64,000 bases of DNA, from positions 124,001 through 188,000 of the forward strand of contig JAEUHR010000023.1 of the NCBI GenBank assembly GCA_016794425.1. Direction: 5' to 3'. The stretch comes from Planctomycetota bacterium. GTDB taxonomy: Bacteria > Planctomycetota > UBA1135 > UBA2386. The position numbers and the translations under genes were made by a program. The notes under the pieces were generated by a model that saw only the letters and a program-made list of their open reading frames with translations, was not told where the DNA came from and ran no database searches. Below, in pieces: positions 35,057-45,719 of this stretch (positions are counted from its first letter, which is position 1; each line of letters opens with the position of its first letter).

Positions 35057-36394
35057 ATGCGACCCGACGCGAACTGGCAGCGCGCCGTGCTCCTGTTCCA
35101 GCAGTCGCGCTGGGATCTCGCGATCCGCGAACTGCGCGGGCTGCTGACGCTGGCCCCCGACCACGCGCCCGCCCACGCGCTGCTGGCGATGGCGCTGGCG
35201 CAGACGGAGGCGCTGGCCGAAGCCGAGACCGAAGCGCGCGCCGCGGTCGGCCTGCAGCCGGAGTCGCCGTTCGTGCACCGCGCGCTGGCGGTCGTGCACC
35301 TGGCGCGGCATCGCGAAGAGGACGCCGCCCGCGCGGTCCTGCAGGCGATCGCGCTCGCGCCCGACGACGCCGACCTGCACGGCCTGCTGGCCCAGATCCG
35401 CTGCCAGCAGCGCCGCTGGCCGGACGCGCTCGCGGCCGCCGAGCGGGGCCTGGCCGTCGATCCGCACGACGTCGACTGCCTGAACCTCCGGTCGGTCGCG
35501 CTGATGAAGCTCGGCCGCAGCGCCGAGGCGACCGACACCGTCGACGCGGCGCTGGCGAAGGACCCCGACAACCCGTGGACGCACCAGGCGCGCGGCTGGG
35601 CGCTGCTGCACGGCGGCGATCCGAAGGGCGCGTTGCACCACTTCCAGGAGGCGCTGCGCCGCGACCCGTCGCTCGACGGTGCGCGGCAGGGCCTGGTCGA
35701 GGCGCTGAAGGCGCGGAACCCGTTCTACCGCGTCGTGCTGGCGTGGTTCCTGTGGCTCGACGGCAAGTCGCAGGGCCACCAGTTCGCGATCCTGATCGGC
35801 GCCTGGCTCGTGGCGCGCTTCGGCAGCCGCGCCCTGCTCGACGCCGGCTACCAGACGGCGGGGCTCGTGGTGAGCCTCAGCTGGTTCGCCGTCGTGCTGG
35901 TGACGAGCTGCGCGGTGCCGATCTTCAATCTGCTGCTGCTGCTGCACCCGCTCGGCCGCCACGCGCTCGAACGGCAGGCCCGCACCGACGCGCTGCTGCT
36001 GGGCGCCACGCTGGCGATCGGCCTCGGCGTCGGCGCCTGGGCCTGGCTCGGCGACGGCTGGTGGGCCCCGCGCGGCGTCTGGTTCTGGCTCGTGTTCCTG
36101 TTGCCGGTGGCCGGGATCGGGCTGTTCCACGCCGGCTGGGGCCGCCGCCTCGTGCAGGCGTTCTGCGTCGTGGTGCTCGGCTGCTGGCTCTGGTGGTGCT
36201 GGCAGGCGATCGCGCTCTACGCCGAGGGCGCGGCCATGGACGCGGTCGGCGCGCCCCAACCGGTCGTCGACGAGTACCTGGCGCGGACGAAGCCCCATCT
36301 CGAGCTGCATCTCGCGCTGGTCCAGGCGTGCGTCTACAGCACCTGGATCGTGCTGCTGCTGCCCAAGGGGCGACCGCGGCGCCGCGCCGCCTGA
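35057..36394 (+). CDS. TPR protein with C-terminal membrane domain (paralogue 2)
   Basis: A 445-residue relative of the previous gene. Residues 1-220 hold about six TPRs (WDLAIRELRGLLTLAPDHAPAHALL, ALAAAERGLAVDPHDVDCLNL, GALHHFQEALRRDPSLDGARQGLVEALKARN), followed by about five membrane segments to the end (WFAVVLVTSCAVPIFNLLLLL, FWLVFLLPVAGIGLFHAGW, AFCVVVLGCWLWWCWQAIAL). The junction EALKARNPFYRVVLAW matches EALRARHRGYAVVLRL of paralogue 1. ATG at 35057, 67 bases downstream of that gene. Its stop is two bases from the convergent secreted-protein gene. Confidence 0.76.
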   Translation: MRPDANWQRAVLLFQQSRWDLAIRELRGLLTLAPDHAPAHALLAMALAQTEALAEAETEARAAVGLQPESPFVHRALAVVHLARHREEDAARAVLQAIALAPDDADLHGLLAQIRCQQRRWPDALAAAERGLAVDPHDVDCLNLRSVALMKLGRSAEATDTVDAALAKDPDNPWTHQARGWALLHGGDPKGALHHFQEALRRDPSLDGARQGLVEALKARNPFYRVVLAWFLWLDGKSQGHQFAILIGAWLVARFGSRALLDAGYQTAGLVVSLSWFAVVLVTSCAVPIFNLLLLLHPLGRHALERQARTDALLLGATLAIGLGVGAWAWLGDGWWAPRGVWFWLVFLLPVAGIGLFHAGWGRRLVQAFCVVVLGCWLWWCWQAIALYAEGAAMDAVGAPQPVVDEYLARTKPHLELHLALVQACVYSTWIVLLLPKGRPRRRAA

Positions 36395-36396
36395 CG

Positions 36397-37518
36397 TCAG
36401 AACGGCGTCTGCACGGTCAGCCCGGACGAGAACGAGAACCCGCCCGGCACCGCCTCCAGCGTCAGGAACTGGCAGTGCAGCACGAAGCCCGGGATCGGCA
36501 GCAGCTGGAACGACTGCGCCAGCAGGCCGTTCGCGGCGCCGATCGTCAGGATCTGCAGGTCCGGGCTGACCAGCAGATCGCAGCCGCTGGTGCCGAAGAT
36601 CGGATCGACGTCGAGCGGCAGCGGGATGCCCTGGTAGGCGGTGTTCGAGAGCCCGACGAGCAGCAGCCCGACCGTGTCCGGCGCATGGCCGGGCGACAGG
36701 AAGGACACGTTCGCCAGCGGCAGGAAGTCGTTCTTCGCGCTGATCGTCGCGCTCGCGCCGGTCGCCGTCAGGCAGCCCGAACCGAACGGAGTCGCGCGAC
36801 CGCGGTGCACCTCGGCGCCGCGCAGGTCGGCGAGACCGCCGCTGCCGATCGGCGTGATCACCCCGGTGAAGCGGTGGATCTCGAACAGTGCCGAGTTGCC
36901 GCCGAGCAGCCGACTGCCGCTGTTGTCCGTCACGACGACCAGGAACTGGATGTTGGCACCCTGCGCGCCGAGCGCCGGCGCGACGTCGGTGGCGACGCCG
37001 GTGGTCGTGTTGACACGCACGAGGCCCAGGTTGACGTCCCAGCCGAGCACCGAACCGACCGACCCGTCGGCGGCCAGCGCCTGGATGCCGGTCATGCCGG
37101 TGCTGCCGATGTCGGTCACGACGCCGGTCGCGACGTCGATGCGCACCAGCCGATCGGCGGTCGGGGTGTCGACGACGCCGAACGTCACGTCGGTCGAGAC
37201 GTCGTGGCAGAGCCCCCGCAGGTCGAAGCCGAAGTTCGGCACCAGCACGGTCGCCTGCGCGGTGATCGGGTCGATCGCGACGAACTGCTGGTTGCCGTTC
37301 GCCGCCCGCGCGCCGGCGTAGAGCACGCCGCTGCGCAGCGCCAGCGCGTTGCACGCGGTGACGCCGGTCGCGGCGATGAAGCGCGGCTGCCCGGTGAGGA
37401 TGTCGACCCCGTAGGCGTCGCCGGCGAAGTTGACGGCGATCAGTTCCTGGGCGGGCAGGACGGTCGGCAGCAAGGCGGACGCGAGCGACAACACGGCACG
37501 GTGGACGGAGTGGAGCAT
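36397..37518 (-). CDS. Secreted protein with beta-propeller-like repeats and planctomycete C-terminal module
   Basis: A 373-residue exported protein. The signal peptide ends about LPTVLPAQ. The middle part holds repeats of 35-45 residues of the type V-D-x-x-T-G (GVDILTGQPRFIAAT, VRIDVATGVVTDIGS, VRVNTTTGVATDVAP, HRFTGVITPIG), as in DUF4394/LVIVD-like propellers. The last 110 residues form a module starting ATPFGSGC and containing IPLPLDVDPIFGTSGCDLLVS, with a pair of Cys. That module occurs with variations in other exported proteins of this window. Function unknown. Confidence 0.78.
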   Translation of the reverse strand: MLHSVHRAVLSLASALLPTVLPAQELIAVNFAGDAYGVDILTGQPRFIAATGVTACNALALRSGVLYAGARAANGNQQFVAIDPITAQATVLVPNFGFDLRGLCHDVSTDVTFGVVDTPTADRLVRIDVATGVVTDIGSTGMTGIQALAADGSVGSVLGWDVNLGLVRVNTTTGVATDVAPALGAQGANIQFLVVVTDNSGSRLLGGNSALFEIHRFTGVITPIGSGGLADLRGAEVHRGRATPFGSGCLTATGASATISAKNDFLPLANVSFLSPGHAPDTVGLLLVGLSNTAYQGIPLPLDVDPIFGTSGCDLLVSPDLQILTIGAANGLLAQSFQLLPIPGFVLHCQFLTLEAVPGGFSFSSGLTVQTPF

Positions 37519-37692
37519 GGCGGTTCGATGGACGGGATCGGATCGGCGACACCGTGCAGACGCAGGCTGCACGCCCGCTCCGACACGGATTCCCGCGGCG
37601 CCCGGTCCGCCGGCCACGGCCACCCTTGCGTCGCCGCGCCTCCGTCGCAATCCTGGCGGCCCCCGAAGCCCACCCCCGACTCCCCACCAGCC

Positions 37693-39588
37693 ATGTCCGC
37701 GACCGTCGAGAAGCACCCGTTCCAGGCCGAGGTCAACGAGGTCCTGTCGCTCGTCGTCAACTCGCTCTACTCGCACCGCGAGGTGTTCCTGCGCGAGCTG
37801 ATCAGCAACGCCGCCGATGCGCTCGACCAGCTGAACTTCCGGGCGCTGACGCAGCACGACCTGCTCGGCGACGACAAGGAGCTGCGCATCGAGCTGATCC
37901 GCGACGAGAAGGCGCACACGCTGACGATCCGCGACAACGGCGTCGGCATGACGCGCGACGAGCTGATCGGCCACCTCGGCACGATCGCGCGCAGCGGCAG
38001 CAAGAAGCTGATGCAGTCGCTGTCCGCCGAGCAGAAGAAGGACCTGACGCTGATCGGCCAGTTCGGCGTCGGCTTCTACTCGGCGTTCCTGGTCGCCGAC
38101 ACGGTCACGGTCGTGTCGCGCAAGGCGGGCAGCGACGAGACCTGGGTCTGGGAGAGCCGCGCGCAGGGCGACTTCGAGATCCGCGGCGGCCACCGCGCGA
38201 CGCGCGGCACCGACGTGATCCTGCACCTGAAGCAGGATGCGCAGGACTACGCCAAGGAGTGGCCGGTCCGCGAGGTCGTGCACAAGTACAGCGACTACGT
38301 GCGGTGGCCGATCCGCATGCAGGTCGAGCGCGGCAAGGACGACGCCACCACCACCGAGTGGCAGACGCTGAACCAGGCCCGCGCGCTGTGGACGCGGCCG
38401 AAGAGCGAAGTCGAGCCGCAGCAGTACGAGGAGTTCTACAAGTCGCTGTCGCACGACTGGCACCAGCCGCTGGCATGGACGCACTTCAAGGTCGAAGGCG
38501 CCCACGAACTGACCGGGCTGCTGTTCCTGCCGGAGAAGGCGCCGTTCGACCTGGTCGAGCGCCGCAAGAGCGGCGTGCGGCTGTTCGTGAAGCGCGTGTT
38601 CATCATGGACGACGCGCAGGAGATCGTGCCGGAGTGGCTGCGCTTCGTGCGCGGCGTCGTCGACAGCGAGGACCTGCCGCTCAACGTGTCGCGCGAGATC
38701 CTGCAGAAGGACGCGACCACGCGCTTCATCCGCAAGCAGGTCGTCGCGAAGACGCTGACGCTGCTCGAAGAGCTCGCGGCCGAAGGCGAGACCGAGCGCG
38801 AGGTCGACGGCGAGAAGCAGAAGGTCCGCCGCTACGAGCTGTTCTGGACCGAGTTCGGCCGCCTGCTGAAGGAGGGCGTCTACCACGACCTCGAGGCCCG
38901 CGACCGGCTGGCGGCGCTGCTGCGCTTCCGCAGTTCGCGCGACGACGGCTGGCACGGCCTGAAGGACTACGTCGCGCGCATGCCGGCCGACCAGAAGGCG
39001 ATCTACTACACAGCCGCCGACAGCCTCGCGGTCGCCAAGGCGAGCCCGCACATCGAAGCGCTGCAGAAGCGCGGCTTCGAGGTGCTGCTGATGACCGACG
39101 CAATCGACGAGTGGATCGTCGACGCGCTGCGCGAGTTCGGCGAGAAGCCGCTGGTGTCCGCGGCGAAGGGCGCCCTCGATCTGCCGGAGACCGAAGCCGA
39201 CAAGCAGCGCAAGGAAGCGCGCGAGAAGGAACTGCAGCCGCTGCTCGAGCGCGTGCAGCAGGCGCTCGCCGACCAGGTGAAGGCCGTGCGCGTCACCGAC
39301 CGCCTGACCGACTCGCCGGCCTGCCTGGTCAGCGACGAACACGGCATGAGTGCGCGGCAGGAGCGCGTGCTGCGCGAGGCCGGCCACGACGTACCCAAGC
39401 AGAAGCGCATCCTCGAACTGAACCCCGGGCACCCGGTCGTGCAGAAGCTGCAGGCGATCACCGACCAGGCCCGATTCGCCGACTGGACGGCGCTGCTGCA
39501 CGACCAGGCGCTGCTGGCCGAGGGCGCGCTGCCGGCCGATCCGGCCGCCTTCAGCCGCCGCCTGGCCGCGCTGATGGCCGGCGGCTGA
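37693..39588 (+). CDS. htpG: HtpG, Hsp90-family chaperone
   Basis: A 631-residue cytoplasmic ATP-dependent chaperone, of normal bacterial length. The GHKL ATPase site is complete: LRELISNAADALDQL (catalytic Glu and Asn), DNGVGMT, LGTIARSGSK, GQFGVGFYSAFLV. The middle domain shows LPLNVSREILQ with the conserved Arg that contacts ATP, and VKRVFIMDDA; the dimerisation domain ends HPVVQKL. The ATG at 37693 gives the standard N-terminus (EKHPFQAEVNEVLSLVVNSLYS). No CIRCE-type heat-shock operator is visible in the 174-base upstream region; a 6-bp hairpin at 37554-37572 is the only structure noticed there. Confidence 0.97.
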   Translation: MSATVEKHPFQAEVNEVLSLVVNSLYSHREVFLRELISNAADALDQLNFRALTQHDLLGDDKELRIELIRDEKAHTLTIRDNGVGMTRDELIGHLGTIARSGSKKLMQSLSAEQKKDLTLIGQFGVGFYSAFLVADTVTVVSRKAGSDETWVWESRAQGDFEIRGGHRATRGTDVILHLKQDAQDYAKEWPVREVVHKYSDYVRWPIRMQVERGKDDATTTEWQTLNQARALWTRPKSEVEPQQYEEFYKSLSHDWHQPLAWTHFKVEGAHELTGLLFLPEKAPFDLVERRKSGVRLFVKRVFIMDDAQEIVPEWLRFVRGVVDSEDLPLNVSREILQKDATTRFIRKQVVAKTLTLLEELAAEGETEREVDGEKQKVRRYELFWTEFGRLLKEGVYHDLEARDRLAALLRFRSSRDDGWHGLKDYVARMPADQKAIYYTAADSLAVAKASPHIEALQKRGFEVLLMTDAIDEWIVDALREFGEKPLVSAAKGALDLPETEADKQRKEAREKELQPLLERVQQALADQVKAVRVTDRLTDSPACLVSDEHGMSARQERVLREAGHDVPKQKRILELNPGHPVVQKLQAITDQARFADWTALLHDQALLAEGALPADPAAFSRRLAALMAGG

Positions 39589-39641
39589 GCCAGACCCGAA
39601 CCGCCGCGCTGCCTCACGCCCCCGGACTCGCCCCCACACAC

Positions 39642-40295
39642 ATGGAACCGACCACCTCGCCCGACCAGCTGCTGCGTTGTCTGCAGTGGCGCTACGCGAC
39701 CAAACGCTTCGACCCGACGCGCCGCATCCCCGACGCCACCTGGCAGGCCCTCGAACAGGCGCTGGTGCTGGCGCCGTCGTCGTTCGGCCTGCAGCCGTGG
39801 AAGTTCGTGGTCGTCGACGACCCGGCGCTGCGCACGGCGCTGCGCGCGCAGTCGTGGAACCAGTCGCAGGTCACCGACGCGCACCGCTACGTCGTGATCG
39901 CCGCGCTGCGCACCACCAACGAACACGACGTCGACCGCTTCCTGCAGCGCACCGCCGAGGTCCGCGGCACGCCGATCGAGTCGATGGCCGGCTACGGCAA
40001 GGTGATCAAGGACTTCCTGGTCAAGGGCTGGGCCGCAAAGGACCTGTTCGGCTGGAACGCGCGCCAGGCCTACATCGCGCTCGGCCAGCTGATGACCGCA
40101 GCCGCGCTGCTCGGGGTCGACACCTGCCCGATGGAAGGCATCGACGCGAACGGCTACGACCGCGTGCTCGGCCTGCACGGCTCGCGCTACGCGACGCTGT
40201 GTGCCTGCGCGCTCGGCTACCGCGCCGCCGACGACAAGTACGCGACGGCGCCGAAGGTGCGCTACGCGCCCGACCAGGTGATCGAGCGGCGCTGA
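39642..40295 (+). CDS. Nitroreductase-family NAD(P)H-dependent FMN oxidoreductase
   Basis: A 217-residue protein of the NfsB-like group. Seen: the FMN phosphate motif RYATKRFDP, ALVLAPSSFGLQPWKFVVV, and the C-terminal half AYIALGQLMTAAALLGVDTCPMEGID followed by ALGYRA, in family order. It probably reduces nitro compounds or quinones with NAD(P)H. It lies 53 bases after htpG on the same strand and may be co-transcribed. Physiological substrate is unknown. Confidence 0.9.
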   Translation: MEPTTSPDQLLRCLQWRYATKRFDPTRRIPDATWQALEQALVLAPSSFGLQPWKFVVVDDPALRTALRAQSWNQSQVTDAHRYVVIAALRTTNEHDVDRFLQRTAEVRGTPIESMAGYGKVIKDFLVKGWAAKDLFGWNARQAYIALGQLMTAAALLGVDTCPMEGIDANGYDRVLGLHGSRYATLCACALGYRAADDKYATAPKVRYAPDQVIERR

Positions 40296-40311
40296 GCGCC
40301 GCCGCCACCCG

Positions 40312-42030
40312 TCACAAATAGGTGTAGCTGGTCGTCGCCTGGCAGCCGCCGGGCGTCGTGATCAGCACGGTCGCCGGACCGGGCGTGCCGGGCGGCGTGC
40401 GCAGCGTCAGCGAGCCGCTGCTCACCGACAGCACCTGCGCCGCGGCACCGCCGATCGTCACCGTCGTACCGAGCGCGAAGCCGGTGCCCTGCACGACGAA
40501 CACCTGGTTGCCGGCCGCCGTACCGCTGCCGAGCAGCACCGAGGTCACCGTCGGCGTCGGGTTGATCGCGGCGACCACCGACTGGCCGTCCGGGTTGGTG
40601 ATCGTCAGCGACGAGCCGCACGGCAGCGCCGCCGGATACGCGAACGTCAGCTGGGCCGGGCTGCTGGTCAACGGCACCGTCGGCACGCCGCCGACCGACA
40701 ACGCCAGGCCCGGCACGAAGCCGGCCCCGTTGACGGTGATCGTCTGGCCCGGCTGCGCGCTCTGCGGCGTCACGTTCGTGATCGTCGGCGCCGGCGCGGC
40801 CTGGATGCGCACGTCGACCGCGTTGCTGACGCCGAGCGCGAACGGCGCCAGCGAGGCGATCGTGATCGCCTGCAGCGTGAAGTCGAGCGGGAACGTCAGC
40901 ACGCCCGCCGGGATCGGCAGCGCGTACGGCAGTCCCCCGGCCGGCAGCAGCGCCGGGAACAGGCCGAAGCTGTCGGCCAGCACGAGTTCGGCCGGTCCGA
41001 ACGGCAGCACCGGCATGCAGGTCTCGCCGAAGCCGAGGTTGGTGCCGGGTGCACCGGGCTGCGGCAACAGCGACATCACCAGCACGAACGGCCCGCCGGG
41101 ACCGACCGCGGCCGGCGCGCCGATCCCGACCGCGAACGGCTGGTGCGTCGCCAGCCGCACGCGGCGGAACACGTCGCCGGCCGTGCCGTCGACGGTCAGC
41201 AGGTTCTGGCCGATGCTGCCCTCGTAGCACGGGTGCACGAGCGGCGTCGAGGTCCAGGTCCACGACACGATCTCGCACAGCTCGGTCAGCGTGCCCGCAC
41301 CGGTGGTCGCGCAGAAGCCGAGCCACGCGCTGCCGTTGCCGAGACCGAGCCCGCCGACCGTCTGGCCGTTGGCGTAGAGGCCGCCGGTGACGAGGTCGAA
41401 CGCGCGCGTGATCAGCGGCGTCGCGGCGCCGTCGACGAACACTTCGATCGTGCCCGGCACGTAGCGCACGCGCAGCGAGTGGATCTGGCCGTTCGCGAGG
41501 TTCTGCGCCGGCGTCGCGCGGGCGATCGAGTACTGCTCGTTCTCGTGGTTGCCGAGCGTGCCGCGCGTGTGGATCGTCACCTCGTTGGCGCTCGAGTCGG
41601 ACAGGAAGCCGTCCATGAACGTGTCGAACTCGATCGCGATCGAGTTGCGGATGCCGACGGCGCTGTTGGCACCGTTGCCGTAGCCCATGCCCCAGACGGT
41701 GCCGCCGGTGGTCGCGAGCCCGTTCGGGTCGCCGTGGATCACGAGCGCCATGCCCTCGGCCTTGGTGCCGACGGTCGGCGGCGTGATGCGGAACGAGAAC
41801 GTGGTGTCGAAGCCGGCGACGACGGGCAGCGCGGTCTGGTGCCAGGCCCAGCCGGTCTGGTTGCTGGCGTTCGCGGTCAGCCGCAGCGCGGTGCCGCTCT
41901 GCGCGGCGTTGCCGAGCAGCGTCAGCGTCGCGGTGCTGGCGAAGTCGGGATAGCTGAACGTCTGGGCGGCCAGCGCCGGCGCGAGCAGCGCGGCGAGTGT
42001 GGTGGCGAGGAGCGGCGAAGTGCGAGGCAT
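40312..42030 (-). CDS. Secreted L-type lectin-like protein with IPT/TIG domains
   Basis: A 572-residue exported protein. The signal peptide ends APALAAQ. Residues about 25-250 look like a legume-type (L-type) lectin beta-sandwich: DTTFSFRITPP, GMALVIHGDP, the metal-site strand SIAIEFDTFMD, HSLRVRYVPGTIEVFVDG, and WLGFCATTGA near its end. A middle module of planctomycete style follows (FVLVMSLLPQPGAPGTNLGFGETC). The C-terminus has two IPT/TIG Ig-like domains (PTITNVTPQSAQPGQTITVNGAGF and PTVTSVLLGSGTAAGNQVFVVQGTGF). Probable role: carbohydrate binding outside the cell or on its surface. Confidence 0.82.
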   Translation of the reverse strand: MPRTSPLLATTLAALLAPALAAQTFSYPDFASTATLTLLGNAAQSGTALRLTANASNQTGWAWHQTALPVVAGFDTTFSFRITPPTVGTKAEGMALVIHGDPNGLATTGGTVWGMGYGNGANSAVGIRNSIAIEFDTFMDGFLSDSSANEVTIHTRGTLGNHENEQYSIARATPAQNLANGQIHSLRVRYVPGTIEVFVDGAATPLITRAFDLVTGGLYANGQTVGGLGLGNGSAWLGFCATTGAGTLTELCEIVSWTWTSTPLVHPCYEGSIGQNLLTVDGTAGDVFRRVRLATHQPFAVGIGAPAAVGPGGPFVLVMSLLPQPGAPGTNLGFGETCMPVLPFGPAELVLADSFGLFPALLPAGGLPYALPIPAGVLTFPLDFTLQAITIASLAPFALGVSNAVDVRIQAAPAPTITNVTPQSAQPGQTITVNGAGFVPGLALSVGGVPTVPLTSSPAQLTFAYPAALPCGSSLTITNPDGQSVVAAINPTPTVTSVLLGSGTAAGNQVFVVQGTGFALGTTVTIGGAAAQVLSVSSGSLTLRTPPGTPGPATVLITTPGGCQATTSYTYL

Positions 42031-42150
42031 GCGGTGGCGGCGGGGTCGGTTGGGATCAGGGGGCGCGGCAGTGTAGCGGCCGCCGCCGCGGCCGCATGGG
42101 CCGAGTCCGCCGCGGCGACACGGTGCACCGTGCCGCCGGTGCGACCGGCA

Positions 42151-42672
42151 TCACGGCGTGGCCAGCGCCGCCGCCAGCGCGGCGTGCCAGCGCCGCCGTT
42201 TGTCGTCCGGCCGCACGCTGGCGTGCGCCGGGCTCGTCGACGGCAGCCGCACGACGGTTGCGCGCCGCTGCAGCGCCGCCAGGGCCGGCTCGCCGTGGCG
42301 CCGAAACCACGCGTGCGCGGTGGCGCCGTTGCACAGCACCGTCGCCACGTCCGGATGGCGCGCGAAGAACCGGCCGAAGTCGTTCGGCACCGCCCCCTGC
42401 CGCACGATCGCCGCGTCGAGGCTGCCGTCGCGTTCGCAGCGCTGCAGCACGTCCCACAGCGCGATCCGGTGCGCGCGCAGCGCACGCGTGCGGACCGCGT
42501 ACGCGGCATCGGCGGCGACGCCGCAGAACGCGGCCGCGATCGGCCAGAACGCGTTCGCCGGGTGCGCGTAGTAGCGGCCGGCCGCGAGCGAGCGTTCGCC
42601 CGGCATGCTGCCGACGATCAGCACGCGCGCGTCGCGGCGCGCGACCGGCGGAAAACCCGAGACGAACGGCAC
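42151..42672 (-). CDS. DNA-deoxyinosine / uracil-DNA glycosylase superfamily protein
   Basis: A 173-residue base-excision glycosylase, close in pattern to UDG family 6 (hypoxanthine-DNA glycosylase). Motif A is GSMPGERSLAAGRYYAHPANAFWP, motif B equivalent is LPSTSPAHASVR near the C-terminus. These proteins remove hypoxanthine from deaminated adenine. Start is GTG at 42672; the product begins MPFVSGFPPVA, the typical short lead-in. Divergent from selO with 41 bases between starts. Confidence 0.86.
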   Translation of the reverse strand: MPFVSGFPPVARRDARVLIVGSMPGERSLAAGRYYAHPANAFWPIAAAFCGVAADAAYAVRTRALRAHRIALWDVLQRCERDGSLDAAIVRQGAVPNDFGRFFARHPDVATVLCNGATAHAWFRRHGEPALAALQRRATVVRLPSTSPAHASVRPDDKRRRWHAALAAALATP

Positions 42673-42713
42673 GCGCGCGACTCTACGCGGCGCCGCGGTG
42701 GTATGAAGCGGAC

Positions 42714-44291
<1,578 letters not shown>

Positions 44292-44309
44292 CGGCGGCGC
44301 CGCGCGGGG

Positions 44310-45584
44310 TCAGAACAGCTGCAGCACCGGCGTGTCGCCGACCACGCCCTGCGCGCCCGGCGCGAACGGATCGAACCCGGCGCAGCTCGGCGGATCGGGG
44401 ATCAGGCCGAGGCTGCCGGTCTGGTCGCAGACGGCGACCAGCGTGCGGTACTCGATGTCGCCGACCGGCGCCGGGCCGATCGTGAGTTCGTAGACGCCGG
44501 AGAGCGCCGCGCCGTCGGGGCTCAGCGTCGTCGACGACGGATCGTAGGCCGCGAACTGCACACCGACCTGCAGACCGACCAGCAGCGGGTGGTTCGGGAT
44601 CGTGCCCCACTGGGTCGTCATCGCGGTGCCATTCGAGTCGGAGCTGATGCCGAGCACCAGGATCGAGCCACCCGGATCGACGAAGTTCGGGCAGGCGACA
44701 CCGGCGAAGTACGACGCCAGCGGGTGCAGCGCCCCCAGCCACGCGAACATCCACTCGCCGGTCTTGCCGACGCGAAAGTTGGTCGTGAACACCGCGCCGA
44801 CGTTGAGGCCCGACGCGTTGCAGCGATCGAGGCAGGCGTCACTGACGGTGGTCGTCCCGATCGTCAGTTCGCACGGCGTCGGGCCGGGCACCGGCGTCGG
44901 GCACGGCAGCGACAGGCGCCGCCAGCCGCCGCGGTACTCCGGCTGCGCGAACGTGCCGACTTCGTCCGGCTGCCAGCGGTAGTTGGCGAACGCGCCGGAC
45001 TGCGAGGTCTCGATCTCGATGTCGAGCACGACGGTGTCGGCGTCCGCGGGGATGACCAGCGGCGTCGTGAACGTCACGACCGGGAAGCCCGGATCGCCGT
45101 CGACGAACGGCACGGCGCAGCTCTGGTAGTAGTTCAGCAGGCGACCGCGCGGCGGGAACGGCACCGTGCCGGACAGGCACAGCGTCGGCGTCGCGGCGCC
45201 GTGGTTGGCGTCGAGCGTCGTCGACGCCTGCGCTGCGGTCGGGCCGACCGGCGTCGAGCTGCCGGGCGTGGCGCGCGTCGCCGAGCCGCGCACGCGGATC
45301 GTGCGTTGCGTGCTGGCCATCTCGACCACCACGCCGCCGGCGCGGCGCAGGCGGAAGCCGTGCAGCACGTAGGGATTGCCCGCACCCCACGGGAACTGCG
45401 CGCGGTCGATCAGCACGACGCGGCGCGACTTCTCGGCGCTCCAGGTCGAACCGGTGCCGGCACCGTGCAACGCGCCGTAGCCGCGCGGCACGACGGTGTC
45501 GGGCTGGGACAGGGACAAAGTGGTCTGCGCGGGCACCGATGCGCCGACAGCGCAACCCAAGAACCAGACGGCGAGACGGGACAT
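44310..45584 (-). CDS. Secreted protein of unknown function, planctomycete type
   Basis: A 424-residue exported protein with a signal peptide ending about ASVPAQ. GGAGG lies 6 bases before the ATG at 45584, one of the few strong ribosome sites here. The N-terminal part has strand-rich sequence with RGYGALHGAGTGSTWSAEKSRRVVLIDRAQF and IRVRGSATRATPGSSTPV, and the product contains eight or more Cys (CPTPVPGPTPCELTIG, ACLDRCNASG), suggesting disulphides outside the cell. No enzymatic motif is recognised. It converges with selO 18 bases apart and diverges from the CHAT gene. Confidence 0.72.
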   Translation of the reverse strand: MSRLAVWFLGCAVGASVPAQTTLSLSQPDTVVPRGYGALHGAGTGSTWSAEKSRRVVLIDRAQFPWGAGNPYVLHGFRLRRAGGVVVEMASTQRTIRVRGSATRATPGSSTPVGPTAAQASTTLDANHGAATPTLCLSGTVPFPPRGRLLNYYQSCAVPFVDGDPGFPVVTFTTPLVIPADADTVVLDIEIETSQSGAFANYRWQPDEVGTFAQPEYRGGWRRLSLPCPTPVPGPTPCELTIGTTTVSDACLDRCNASGLNVGAVFTTNFRVGKTGEWMFAWLGALHPLASYFAGVACPNFVDPGGSILVLGISSDSNGTAMTTQWGTIPNHPLLVGLQVGVQFAAYDPSSTTLSPDGAALSGVYELTIGPAPVGDIEYRTLVAVCDQTGSLGLIPDPPSCAGFDPFAPGAQGVVGDTPVLQLF

Positions 45585-45719
45585 GGCGAGCCTCCATCCT
45601 GGCGGGCGGCGGTGCGGCGCGCCGGCCCTCGGTCTTCCCCCCGTAATGGGGCCGCAACGCCGGCGGAGGCTAACCGGGCACCGGCGCGGCGCAAGGTCCG
45701 GTCGACTACCATCGCGCCG

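Noticed and set aside
37519..37692. CIRCE or other heat-shock operator before htpG
   Set aside because: No TTAGCACTC-like inverted repeat; only a 6-bp hairpin at 37554-37572 of no clear meaning.
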